Assembly (NCBI GenBank): GCA_031763025.1
Contig: JASSKH010000031.1
Location: 4,920,358 to 4,984,357, forward strand
Length of the DNA stretch: 64,000 nucleotides
From: Macrocystis pyrifera
Lineage: Eukaryota > Sar > Phaeophyceae > Laminariales > Laminariaceae
Direction of reading: 5' to 3'
The notes under the pieces are model-generated. The model was not told the origin of the DNA and ran no database searches. It worked only from the letters and a program-made list of their open reading frames with translations. Positions 8,934 through 18,300 of the stretch are shown here, in pieces (positions within the stretch are counted from its first letter, which is position 1; every line of letters starts with the position of its first letter). A program made the translations under genes and the position numbers.

Positions 8934-11787
8934 GGGCTGCTTTCAATAGCTTGTCAAGAGAGATACCTTGCAAGGGCATGGAGGACAGACAGTACATGCA
9001 TGCTCCGAAGAAAATACTATAGTACAAGCAGTAATTTTGCGTTGCCCGCGGGCTCGGTGTGGGGGGTGGTGAACCAATAAATTACCTCCACGCAGTACAC
9101 ACTTATACTGTACTGCTGTACGGCACGCCCTATACTGCACTATCCTGGCGTATTGGTGCTGTTGTTTCCGTGCCGTTCTGTGCTGTATCTGGCACAATCG
9201 TACACGTGAGGCTGTTAGGTTATGTTCTGTACTACTTAACCATACTTGTGCACACTAGTTATAACTAAAATTCTTCTGTACGGCACGTTACCTGGTCGCT
9301 GAGGCCCTTGACGGTCTCGAGGGTGGACGGGGCCGCCGATGACGACGATGACACCGTGTGCCCGCCGTGCTCCCCTACCGCCATCACCGTCACCGCCCTG
9401 CTGCTGCTGCTGCTGCTGTCGAGCGACGCGAGAAAGCAAACACGGGCGACGCCGGACACATACGACACACAACATGCATTTTTTTTGTTTTGCTGTGGGT
9501 GACATTATTTCTATCAGGTTATTTCTACAGCAGTTTTTCGGGGGGGAAACCTACCAACGGGTATGCCACCCTTGGCGTAAATATAAGGAGCATTTAACCC
9601 TTTTAGGAGTGTTCTGGGGATAAATCGTTCAAATTCCAAGTAGTTTGGCCCCAAAAACGGGACTTCTGGGGCAAACTGCAGTCTCGTTTTGGGGACAAAC
9701 CATTCAAATTCTAAGCAGTTTGTCTCCAAAACGGGACTGCAGTTTGCCCCTAAACATTGACTTGAACTCCCTCGTATTTCCGCCCGGAGTGGTATGTATC
9801 TCACCCCTAATACCGTCCCTCCGGACCATACCCGTCTTAATATGAACCGACCTTGGATTGAGATATTTTTTCCGGATAATCGGGTAGCTTTAGTATTTTA
9901 TCCATTACCATACCCGTAAAGCTACCTACTACCTGGTATTATACCTACCCACCCCATTTTACTTGTGTGGTAATTTCGTAACAGCTTGAATTTAGTGCGG
10001 AGGTCTCTTCACGGTTCGGAACCGCAGCTCTTCCGGAGGGGGAATCTCACGGATCGGCGCGGTTCGGAACAGTACATGCCATGTTCCTGCGGTTCGGTTC
10101 GGTTCGGCTCGGCTCGGTTGAGTTCGGTTGAGTTCGGTTTGGTTCGGTTCGGTTCGGTTGAGTTCGGTTGAGTTCGGTTCGGTTCGGTTCGGTTTGGTTA
10201 TATATGCGACAGCGTAAATCCTTCGTACAGTACGTAGCAGTATCGCGCACGCTCGGCATTCGAACGCTCCCTCCGAGCCTGAGTATGATTCCTACTGTTG
10301 TGTTCGTACTGCCGCTAAGGTTTCATGCTGATCCGTGTTCTATAAATAGGAGAAGAGATATGTCCGGCGGTGTTTGGTGTATTGCTTTCGTATCGTACGT
10401 AAGACACGCGTAATCTATCGCGATCTTCGAACTTGGTTCAGAATCGAGAGAATAGCGATCTACTACTCTGTAGACCTCGGGTCAAGAATCGGAGTCGAGA
10501 AGTTACGAAGATACTCGGTCAAGAATCGGAGTCAATAATCGGGGTGAAGAAGCCAATCGGTTAAGAATTGTCCCTAAGAATCGTCTTCAAGAATCGGTGT
10601 GGAGAAATCGCGGTAATTCGGGGTCAAGAATCGGTGTCAATAATTAGCGTCAGGGAATCCAGTCAAAGTGCCCCTCAGAAATCTTCAGTGATCGCGGGAT
10701 TTACAGCAGTGCCGACAGATTATCAAGTACCTGGTACTGAACTGGTCACGTTATCCGTTATCTCCGGTACTGCCCTTTACTCGTATACTTCGCATACCGC
10801 TATCTGCTGTGCTGCTGCTGTGGCGTTCCTGTTACTACTGATATATATGGGGCTGCTACAGTACTGCTGTGCTGCTTATTTTGGCGGAACAAATGCCGTT
10901 CTTTGCGCCGCTCTTTTGTGCCGAGAACGTCCAAAAAGTCCAATCACTGCTGCTGTGCAACAGAGTGCAGTGTTTGATGCATGCATCATATTGCACGATA
11001 TGGTCGGGGGGGCTGGTTGCGATACAAGCGAGGTCGTATGGTGTCATCTCTTCCTTCTGGAGGGTTTGTTGACCCTCCATTCACTGCTGTACTGCTGTTG
11101 CTAGTGATCTGGTGATTAGAACGCTGTTGGTACTGCTGTATTAATAAGCGGAGCTCTGCTGCTCTTTGTCCCGGAGACAGGCATCGGATGGTCGGTCGAC
11201 TTTTGTTTTCGACTGCTGCGCCGCCGTTGCCGAGATTCCACCTGGTGCCAGGTGCTGGCGCTGCATTGCTGCACTACGTATCATACAGCAGTGTCCAATA
11301 ACCGACTTCATTACAGCTCCAGCACTTCACCTACCAGGATACAACAACAGGAGTACCAAGCACTCGAGCTACGTTTTCATTGTTCATGGATGGTATGACA
11401 TGGCAGCAAGCAGCGCTCTGGTCGTTCACAGCTCACAGAGAGAATAGGGCCTAACATACGGACGACGGACGAAAAGTGCCCCAGAAAATACTGTCGCGGC
11501 GATCGGCGACATCTGGAGCGACTCCAAGCCTTACACGTCTGGCCTTGTTCTATCCGAGGGCCACCACGGTCAACGCCTTCAAGCTCATTTCAGTCTCTTT
11601 TCTCGCCCAACTGCTGCTCTGCTGCTGCTTCTGCTGCTTCTGGTTTCTGCTGTTGCTGCTGCTTCTGCTGCTGATCGTCATACCTGCTTTTGGTTGCCTG
11701 GGCCGGGAGGCCGAGCGGCCTCAGGAAACCATCGGCACCGCGACCCGCAAGTAGAACCACTAGTACTGCGGTGGTGCTTCCCTTCAT
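295..11787 (-). CDS. petH: Plastid ferredoxin-NADP+ reductase, seven exons, 3' end outside window
   Basis: FNR transfers electrons from reduced ferredoxin (or flavodoxin) to NADP+ at the stromal face of thylakoids. Exons on the minus strand: 11684-11787, 9292-9415, 8544-8806, 7862-7964, 4612-4716, 1920-2045 and 295-488. All introns are GT-AG and all phases join without a break, giving 339 complete codons so far. In order the protein has a signal peptide, a Ser-rich stretch, a short heptad helix, an Ala/Pro-rich linker, an FAD-binding barrel ([24 protein letters not shown]) and the start of the NADP-binding domain ([14 protein letters not shown]). About 160 residues precede the catalytic part, far more than in plant FNR. 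The last ~100 residues lie left of position 1. Recognition is by motifs; identity is very likely. Confidence 0.93.
668..745 (-). repeat. GAGTAC module 1, partial
   Basis: Matches the GGTCTATGGTC...CGGCCATGCATGA end of module 1 on the minus strand, with G/C homopolymers on both sides. Confidence 0.75.
844..975 (-). repeat. GAGTAC module 2
   Basis: On the minus strand: ATGTTAGAGGTG, CGAAAGAGAAGCGCGATGG, and a right end of AATGAGTAC-type facing the G run at 784-800. Confidence 0.7.
1708..1910 (+). repeat. GAGTAC module 1 with C-rich tail
   Basis: Full module from AGGATGCAGCTCACCCTT to the CATGCATGATATGGAGCAC end, followed by C/CCT-rich sequence. Confidence 0.85.
1920..2045 (-). CDS. petH: FNR exon 6: FAD-binding RLYSIAS motif
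   Basis: The exon encodes 42 codons beginning [20 protein letters not shown] and ending GKEDPAKQ. RxYSIAS contacts the FAD flavin and phosphates in this family. The exon joins PHK of exon 5 to GVCSNFLC of exon 7 in frame. A decayed copy lies about 220 bp away at 2160-2275. Confidence 0.94.
2070..2430 (+). repeat. TATCGTATCGTGTCG minisatellite
   Basis: Degenerate 5-bp-based repeats (TATCG, TGTCG, CATCG), interrupted by the duplicated FNR exon. Confidence 0.85.
2160..2275 (-). pseudogene. Decayed duplicate of FNR exon 6
   Basis: On the minus strand this segment matches the start of exon 6 and its acceptor (CAGGTGAGGCT). It then carries a six-base insertion and further changes that break the frame, yielding a stop soon after, although the stretch matching GDDGDGETV remains readable in another frame. 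It lies in intron 5 and is flanked by a TATCGTATCG minisatellite. It is a partial tandem duplication without a usable reading frame. Confidence 0.8.
3405..3490 (+). mobile_element. Hairpin element, ATATAAGGA family
   Basis: Inverted arms TCTGGGCGTAAATATAAGG and TCCTTATATTTCCGGCCAGA. Relatives occur at 22940-23035, 41785-41875, 54730-54805 and 54898-54985. Confidence 0.72.
3947..4054 (+). mobile_element. MITE, TTACGGGGG family
   Basis: The left end reads TAATACGGGGGACCATAG. The right end is mutated to TGTTCCACCGTAATA. The internal TAGGACCAAATATT core is present. Confidence 0.85.
4612..4716 (-). CDS. petH: FNR exon 5: FAD domain
   Basis: The exon encodes 35 codons, from [20 protein letters not shown] through [15 protein letters not shown]. 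The YWEGQS-GV-PPG pattern is highly conserved in FNR. Donor AAG|GTGATA and acceptor GCAG are both in phase 0. Confidence 0.93.
5040..5320 (+). repeat. CCTGACCCTAAGCCAATCAG repeat
   Basis: About six irregular units of 30-40 bp combining ACCCTAA-like and CCAATCAGA motifs, with a longer repeat of TTACTCGAGA-AATGGTTGATGCAC on both sides. Confidence 0.78.
5771..5843 (-). tRNA. tRNA-like sequence, probably a pseudogene or SINE head
   Basis: On the minus strand an A-box-like TGGTCCAGTGG and a B-box-like GGTTTGAATCC lie 44 nt apart, as in tRNAs. The T arm (GTGGG/CCCAC) is perfect, but the acceptor and D stems do not pair and the anticodon loop would have eight bases. Probably not a functional tRNA. 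Confidence 0.3.
6255..6613 (+). mobile_element. Retroposon-like family B with A-rich end
   Basis: The body 6255-6470 ends CCAATCCGCCGGAGGATAAA and an A-rich tail. The last ~80 bp (tail plus GGTAGAACCTATTTTTCTGC) is tandemly duplicated. The same body occurs inverted at 51725-51945. Confidence 0.7.
7075..7182 (+). mobile_element. MITE, TTACGGGGG family
   Basis: Full length, with inverted ends ACGGGGGACCATAGTAAATA and GGTCCTATTAACTATGGACC and the central GGTTTTTATGTATACCGT. Confidence 0.9.
7862..7964 (-). CDS. petH: FNR exon 4: start of the FAD domain
   Basis: The exon encodes [18 protein letters not shown] and continues [16 protein letters not shown]; the K-P/EPYIG stretch is typical of the start of FNR catalytic cores. 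Acceptor TTCAG and donor GAG|GTAAGA are both good. The acceptor is preceded by a long C run on the coding strand that is the tail of a GAGTAC repeat element. Confidence 0.9.
7997..8115 (-). repeat. GAGTAC module 2, partial, with C tail
   Basis: On the minus strand: CGTCTCAAAAGGGATGCGTG to GAGTAC, then a 60-nt C-rich tail that runs up to the FNR exon 4 acceptor. Confidence 0.85.
8178..8345 (+). repeat. GAGTAC module 1
   Basis: AGGATGCAGCTCGCCTTTCA through CGGCCATGCACGACAT. The GAGTAC end is altered and there is no C run. Confidence 0.82.
8375..8500 (+). repeat. GAGTAC module 2
   Basis: GAGCGCCCAAATATTGGAGG through GCAAGCAACAAATGAGTAC, then a C/CCT tail. Confidence 0.87.
8544..8806 (-). CDS. 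petH: FNR exon 3: helix and Ala/Pro-rich linker
   Basis: The exon begins [14 protein letters not shown], continues through about 40 residues rich in Ala, Pro and Ser, and ends near [14 protein letters not shown] just before the catalytic core. The codon for the final Trp is split across the intron (TG|G). The acceptor lies behind the G-rich run at 8840-8931, which is C-rich on the coding strand. Confidence 0.82.
8807..9291 (-). other. FNR intron 2
   Basis: The intron holds a G-rich stretch (8840-8931, C on the coding strand) shortly upstream of the acceptor. A TACTGTACTGCTGTACGGC stretch lies near 9105. Nothing else is recognised. Confidence 0.6.
9292..9415 (-). CDS. petH: FNR exon 2: Ser-rich stretch and start of heptad helix
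   Basis: The exon runs from an acceptor in a CAG repeat to donor CAG|GTAACG. It encodes a Ser run and then [12 protein letters not shown], which continues into [12 protein letters not shown] of exon 3. Because of the CAG repeat, the acceptor could be any of several CAGs in the same phase, changing the number of Ser residues only. Confidence 0.75.
9568..9797 (+). mobile_element. Palindromic element with CAAAACGGGACT core
   Basis: Outer arms GCGTAAATATAAGGAGC and CTCGTATTTCCGCCCGGAG. Internal direct and inverted copies of GACAAACCATTCAAATTC and AACGGGACTGCAGT. Related to 21740-21835 and 22570-22790. Confidence 0.65.
10080..10197 (+). repeat. GGTTCGGTTGAGTTC minisatellite
   Basis: Short units GGTTC, GGTTGAGTTC and GGCTC in FNR intron 1. 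Confidence 0.9.
11684..11787 (-). CDS. petH: FNR exon 1: signal peptide and start of transit peptide
   Basis: The exon starts at ATG 11787 and encodes a basic start, a hydrophobic core ([11 protein letters not shown]), then GADG followed by FLRPLG. A Phe just after the presumed signal cleavage site is the hallmark of import into stramenopile secondary plastids. The donor CAG|GTATGA leaves phase 2. Reading on without splicing gives only a poly-Gln stretch and then a stop. Confidence 0.8.
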
Positions 11788-14700
11788 GGCGAGGCCGATT
11801 GCTGTATGCTGCGGCGACGCTGCCTTGGTTAGTGTACAAGTCACGAACTGCTGTAGCCTGCGCCTAAACCTGCGGTGGAAACCAGAAACTTGAAAACAAA
11901 TGGTTGATACATACTGCAGTTCACTTCGGATTGGTCAATATTCCTCCGTGTTGCCCTCGAAACGACACCAACTTACGGTTACAAGTTGCAAGGTTGGCGG
12001 TATGTACACATGTCACACCATGTACTATGTACCGACGTTACGACTTTACTATGCTATGTACGACGTTACCAGATACCTGGTATACGTTTTGCACACTCCC
12101 AGGTAGTAGGTCACCAGCAATTCCGTCAACGTTGCAGAGTTACAAAGCACACTCGATCGAGTGTACGTGTACTAATATCATACCTGGTACCTGGTAATAA
12201 TTCAGGGCCAATAATTAATATTATGCATTTTTTTTGTTTGAACGATGCTTCGCCACGGCATCCCCGGTGGCTTGGTATTAATAGGTGGTCCGCGTGCCTG
12301 TCAAGATCAATTTCGTGGGTTCAAGTCCCACCGAGTGCATGCTCATCGGGACTTTTTCTTGCATAAAAATTGATAAGCGGAAAGCGCGAAAGCGTGAGTT
12401 GGCTACATTCGATGAAAATCGATGAGCAGTGGGAATGCTGAACCCTATGCGCGACAAAAAATAAAGGCACGTACCGGGGGGGAGAATGGACGACACTTGT
12501 GACCACGGCATGTCCAGAAGATCGTCGAGGGTAAAACCTCCTACGAGTGGGCTGGGAAGTAAAAGTGATGGATAAAAAAAAAATAATAATAATAATAATA
12601 GCATTGTTGTATTGTATTGCGTCGTACCAAGTATTCTATTAATCAGTAATGAGTTGTTTCTTCACCGGACAGTCGGATCCGACAGGCACAAACTGAAATT
12701 CCAAAACAGAAACCCTGTTATTAACTGTGTAGTTGACACTGCTGTGAGGATATAAAAGGAACACGAACACATGAATAATATTTATACAGCGTGGACCCTC
12801 TCCTTCCTCATTCGCATCAATCATCACCGCTCGACGAGACGGCACGAGGAAAGCCTAACGAAATAAAAAACACGTCGCTGCACAAGCTCCGTGCAGCAAG
12901 TCACGAAAATAATGGTTATAAATTTTGTTGCGGATTGTCGACCCATCACTTGTTTGTAAAGTACTACCCAAAATATCACCCATCATCACGTAGCGGAACG
13001 GCACACCACCCACAAAAGAGCTATATCGAAAGATGAAACTGTAGGCCCCTTTGCACGACACGCAGCGGACTGTAAAATCATTCGAAAGACTATAATAATA
13101 ATCTGCTGCTAATGGCTGCAGGCCAATGTTTGCATGACACGCGGCGGACTCTGCATATTATTGTTAATGCGAAAGATGATATAGTAGGCCCTTGGCATCA
13201 CATACAGGGGACTCTAAAGAATTATCTACTATTATTTAATATGACACGTCCGCCGAGATCTATCTCATGTTTCTCGTTGCGGGAACATGCAATCCCACAC
13301 GATTACGTACCGACCGGGTAAAATACTTTATCCTCCATGCCCCAGCCAAAAATCAACGACGACGGCAACAACACGCAACACACATTAATTTGGTGCAAAA
13401 AATCACCTCAGAGTCTCCCTTCTTCGTTGAAACCTCCCTCACCCCGCCCCCGCCACGCCTCGCGTTCCATATGAAAAACCGCAGCAGGCCTCTATTATGT
13501 CCCTTCTCCAGTACCCCCCGTCCTCCCCCCTCCTGATGGATCAAGAAATAGAGTGCCCCCCCTGTACCTTGCCCAAGCCCCCCCCCGGGCCATGAAGGAC
13601 CAAGCAACCTCCAATCAATTGTATTGATTAGCGGAAGTTTAGACCAAACTAGAAAAAGGCCTCTTCAACCATTCCTTCCTACTCTTACTGCTTTGCGTTG
13701 CTTTTCTAGAGAAATCGAGCAAGAAAGGTCATCGAACCGAAACCAACAGCAGCAAAACAACTGCTAGTTTCTTTCCAATCAAATCCAATCACGCACTTAT
13801 TCCCTGCTTTTATTTGCTTAGAGGTCGACATCGGCCAACAACAAAACCAAAACAAATAAAATCAAACTAACGACAGCAGAAGAGGTGCCGATCTGTCTAA
13901 AACCCGTCAATTGGTTACGTAGTTTAGTTCCAAGAACGCCATCCTCCCCCACCTCTACCCTGTTGAGTTATGTTTCTCGTTCTACCCATTAAAGCGAGGT
14001 GGCGCGTTCTCTTTCTCGCATGTGCCCTCCCCCCCCCCCCCCCCCTGTCCAGACATCCCTCCGCCACGTTCCCCAACAGCCACCCAGACATTAGGCCAAG
14101 AGCATACTGCACAGAGAAATCACCACCGCCGTCGCCATGACCGCCACACCTATTACCATCCTGACCATCACTAGCCTTGTTCCGAACCCCTCCCGATCCA
14201 ATAACTCCCCTGGTTTCGATGCCCGGCGGCGTATCAAAACCCGAAGCCCTCCTGGCCTCGATGCCGGGCACCTTATCACCGCGCTCCATTGGCCACAACG
14301 ACGCAAGCAACGACAATGCTGACACTGCACCCACCTACACTTGGTATGGGATTCAACAGAAAAAAATCAAACCGGTATGGGCTGTGACGGTAAAAAAAGC
14401 GCGTTTATTTGTTTGCTCTCATAATAGCCCGCAAGGCGCCAACGAGGTAACACGGGGAGTTTCTATGCATGGGAGCGCAGCGCGCGGGGGGGGGAGTACG
14501 TGCCCCCCGGGTCGATCGACCCGCAATATTTTTCATGTAAAAAACACACACACGCTGCTGTGTTTGTTGTGGTGGCGATAAGGCAGGCGACGTCAAGTGG
14601 CTTGAACATTTTCAGCATGGGCCGTTGTAACCATATATACCTCCACCAGACAAACGGGAGAGGGGGAGGCTAGAGGGGTGGCAATGGGAGCGGAGAGGGA

Positions 14701-15228
14701 GGGGAGGACTTGGTAGAGAGAGAAAGATAGATACCCTTGTCCAAAAACGCATGTGCTCAGATGCATGCAGTCAAATTTCGTTCAAGAAGAAGCGACCAAT
14801 AGTTTTACCGCAGAGGATTCCTTTCTTCCATCCTTCTTGCTCTCTCCATGACGGCTTTTCTTCCGCTATAAAACGAACATCACACACGAAATGGGGCACA
14901 TTACCATCCCACCCGGGCACCGAACGCACGACAACGAACGCACGACTAAGGTAGGAACCCCCCCCCCCCCCCCCCCCCCCGCCCCCCTCTAACTCCACCT
15001 CCCCAACCGTAGCCACAAGCCCGATTGTCTAGATGCCTTCCCTCCCCCTCCACCCTCCTCCCCTCAAACGCAAAGGGCCTCCACATGCGGCATCCAAGAT
15101 AAAAAAAGGTATTCACCCCCCCGCTCCACCACCACCACCACCACCACCACCACCACCCGCAAATAACGCCTCCAAAAAAAAATTCAAGGAGAGTGATTCC
15201 ACGCAATGCAACCGTTACTACGACGGTT
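11788..15228. other. Intergenic region between TPI 3' end and FNR 5' end
   Basis: The two minus-strand genes are separated by 3.4 kb that should hold the TPI 3' UTR and the FNR promoter; no specific promoter element can be assigned. It contains a tRNA-like sequence (12266-12339), an AAT repeat (12580-12600), C runs (14027-14045, 14958-14980) and an ACC repeat (15128-15158). Confidence 0.55.
12266..12339 (+). tRNA. tRNA-like sequence, probably a pseudogene
   Basis: A T arm GTGGG-TTCAAGT-CCCAC with a B box, and an A-box-like TGGTATTAATAGG 45 nt before it. The acceptor stem does not pair. The T-arm sequence resembles the one at 5771-5843. Confidence 0.25.
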
Positions 15229-15365
15229 TCAAGCGCTAACCGCGGACTTGAAACCGACGATGCGGGCGAATTTGTCCGCGACAAGCGAGGCTCCGCCGAC
15301 CAGGGCACCGTCGATGTCGGGGCAGGCCATGAGCTCGTCTACTGTCTCGGGCGTTACGGAACCGC
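15229..15365 (-). CDS. TPI: TPI exon 7 and stop
   Basis: The exon encodes [20 protein letters not shown] then [18 protein letters not shown] and ends with TGA at 15229-15231. The phosphate-binding GGS and GGASL motifs are intact. The acceptor is CCGCAG in phase 1. Confidence 0.96.
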
Positions 15366-18300
15366 CTGCGGTTACCCGGGAGTTGCGGGTAGGGGGGGGT
15401 CGGAAGGACGGGGAGGGGAGGGGGCGCGTATTGTGGGGAGAGGGGGGTCAAACGGACACGTCGACGCATGCTATGTAACGGTGCTATGTTTATGAGGCTT
15501 CTCACTTGAAAAGCCCTGTATATCACCCAAAAAAACGGACTCAAGAAAAAGTGTACACTTACTAAACCGATGCGCAATCCCATGGCGTAGGTCTATGTTG
15601 AAACACAGTTAAAAAACTAAAACGATATTCCCAGCGATATCGGGTAGCCCCTTAGTTGAGAAGCCCAAACAGTCAGAACTTATCTTGGCCAAAATGTGCT
15701 ATGCCCCTACATCGTAAAAACGCCTCCGTCGTTCAAATAGTTGGCTGGCATTATAGTTACTGTAGTCGCAACGGGTATGCTTCGTACAGGACGGCGGCAT
15801 CGGAACTGGGGAGGAAGGGGGCGTATTGAGGGGGGGACACGATGCAGCAGTGAGCACGTCGTTGAATCGTCACCTCTTTTTTTTCTCCGCAATAAAGATG
15901 CCTGGCACTAGTTAATGTGGAACCATTTGTTGTAGAAGCTGGGCCGAGTCGAACGTTCTACTGACTACCTCCACCGCCACCGCCACCACCACAACCACCA
16001 TCACCATTAACCCTCTTGTGAATTTCAGAGAGCAAGATTGGCGATAACAATTGACGGATGAAGCAACCACCGTGGCCACTGCATGGTTGGGGGACGACAC
16101 AATGGTTGGTGTCCGAGTTGCAACGGTTGAATGCAAGGAGTCGTACGGCACGGGCGCGACATGACCCTGCTCGTATTGCTGGGCGTTCACGCTGCTCCCT
16201 ACATGGTTGATAACTCCAAAGGCGGAAGGTACCAACCTTTGTCTTGGTCGCTACTTCTATCTACACACCCAATGGGGGGCAAACTTATCTCTTGACACAC
16301 ACCGTACTGCGTCCCGACCCCGTCAGTCGCCACGCCCACCTTACTTTCTGCGCCAGCGAAGACACCACGATCCATCCCGACATCAACCCCAAGAATCTTC
16401 CCCAGTACCTCAACTACTGCATGAGGCACTACTGACATAACTATCTAACCTATCAAAACTCGCCCATCCCCACCACCACCACCACCACCACCATCACCAC
16501 CATGAAAAGCAACACCACCACCGCCACGTACCATCACCAAAAACACAAATAGGCTCTGATCCATGAAATGCTCACCATCATTTTCGCCACACATTCATAC
16601 TTTATTCGTGTTTTTTTCGCATGCTGGTATGCTCGACATATGTTTCAAGAGTGCCTGCCCACTGTAGTAGAGGCGAATTTGAGGTGAATTCGCAGAAAAC
16701 AAAACACGGGGGCATCTTGGTGAAAAAACACGCGAAATTCCATTATTACGGGGGACCATAGTAAACAGGACATACGGTATACACACAAAAATACATATAA
16801 ATACAACTATAATTACGATTTTTGAGGTCGTTGTCACTTGCTAGCTCTTGGCAGACAGACCGACTGATAGACAGCTCTTCGCAAACAGCCCCCTTCTTCT
16901 TTGAAACAGCCGAACAGCCAAACAACCTTTCTTCCTTCTTTGAAACAGCCGAACAACAGCCAAACAACCTTTCTTCTTTCTTCTTCGCCAAAGTCACGTG
17001 TCGATCTGCTGTTTCAGTGCGCGAAATGGTACTGGCCGAAATCAATTGGAAATCGAACCAGCTGTAAGTATTATCGTCTCGTCGAACCTGGTGGCATCCA
17101 GGGGAGTATTTACCTATTTTTGCTAACAATATATGGTCCCATTTACTATGGTCCCCCGTAATAATAGCCTAACTCGCACCAACTGGCAACAAAAATTCGC
17201 CAAAAAAAAAAAAAAATGGTCTCTATAGTGCCGATTGAGCGAGTAGTGCCGGCTGCCCTGTATAGTGCCGGTGAAATCGCATGACAGAGATGGGATTAAC
17301 CAGTGCGGCAGTCAGTATGGGGAGTAGTCAATGCCGGTTGCCACCATTACGGGGGGGTCTATAGTTAACAGGACCTATGGCATACATAAAAACCTATATA
17401 TTTAGGTATTTTTACTCACAATATTTGGTCCTGTTTACTATGGTTCCCCGTAATACCAATATTGCCGGTTTTGTTGTCTGGTGCATACCGGCACTATATA
17501 GGGACCATCACTACGTTGGGGGGAAAAGTCCGTAATTACCACCACCACCACCACCACCGCCACAGCTACCATCAATCCCTTTCTCCCTCTCACCGTACTG
17601 TATCCTGACCCCGTCAGCCACCGTGTCGCCGTACTTCTCCGACAGCAAAGACCGGACGTACGCGTGTACCCCTTGAGCGTCAGCCGGGGTGGCGGTCAGT
17701 CCAGTGCCGATCGCCCAGACCTGTCGACCAAAAAATACGACAAAAAAAAACGGACAGAACAAGAAACGGGGAAACAAAAACAAAAAAATGAGAAACAGAA
17801 ACAGAGAGAAATGAACAACCAAACAAGCATACAAACAAACACACAAACAGGTAGGGGTACTGTGCACTGGGGAGGAGGAAAAGGAGGAGGGGGGGGGGGG
17901 GGGGGGGGGGGGGGGTTCCACGATCTTTCACGAGGGCTCTTTCAGTTGTTGGGGTGGCGGTCAGACCGGTTCCGATCGCCCAGAGACCTGTTGACAACTG
18001 CACAAAACACAAACCGGACAGCGGAGAACGAGAAACAACGAGAAACAGACAGAAACGCCAACAAACAAACAATCAAACAACCAGATAGGGGTATCGTGCA
18101 TCGTGCATCGTGCATCGGGGAGGAGGAGGAAGAGGGGGAGGGAGGGGGGGCGGGGTCCATATTCGTATTTTTTTCGGGGGTTTTCAGCTGTTGAGGAGGC
18201 CATCAGACCGGTTCCGATCGCCCACACCCCGTCGACAATGACCGAGAAACACGATGAAAAAATAAACGCCGAAACAAGCAAAAAAGCAAACAACGAGATT

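Larger units (their letters stand above)
9416..11683 (-). other. FNR intron 1
   Basis: The intron holds a palindromic element (9568-9797), a GGTTCGGTTGAGTTC minisatellite (10080-10197), irregular TCAAGAATCGG repeats (10430-10640) and CTGCTG-rich sequence. The 178-codon open frame at 10568-11104 has no recognisable domain and starts inside the repeats. Confidence 0.6.
15366..17593 (-). other. TPI intron 6
   Basis: The intron holds G-rich DNA (15388-15425), CCA/CAC repeats (15970-16000, 16469-16510), the decayed exon 6 end, an interrupted MITE (16743-17163), and a MITE nested in a second inverted-repeat element (17215-17512). Confidence 0.65.

Noticed and set aside
10568-11104. 178-codon open frame, plus strand
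   Set aside because: It lies in FNR intron 1, begins in a minisatellite and encodes CTG-repeat-driven Leu/Cys runs.
17942-18240. Mutually exclusive alternative exons in TPI
   Set aside because: Neither copy has the rest of the exon, copy B is out of phase and copy C lacks an acceptor AG.
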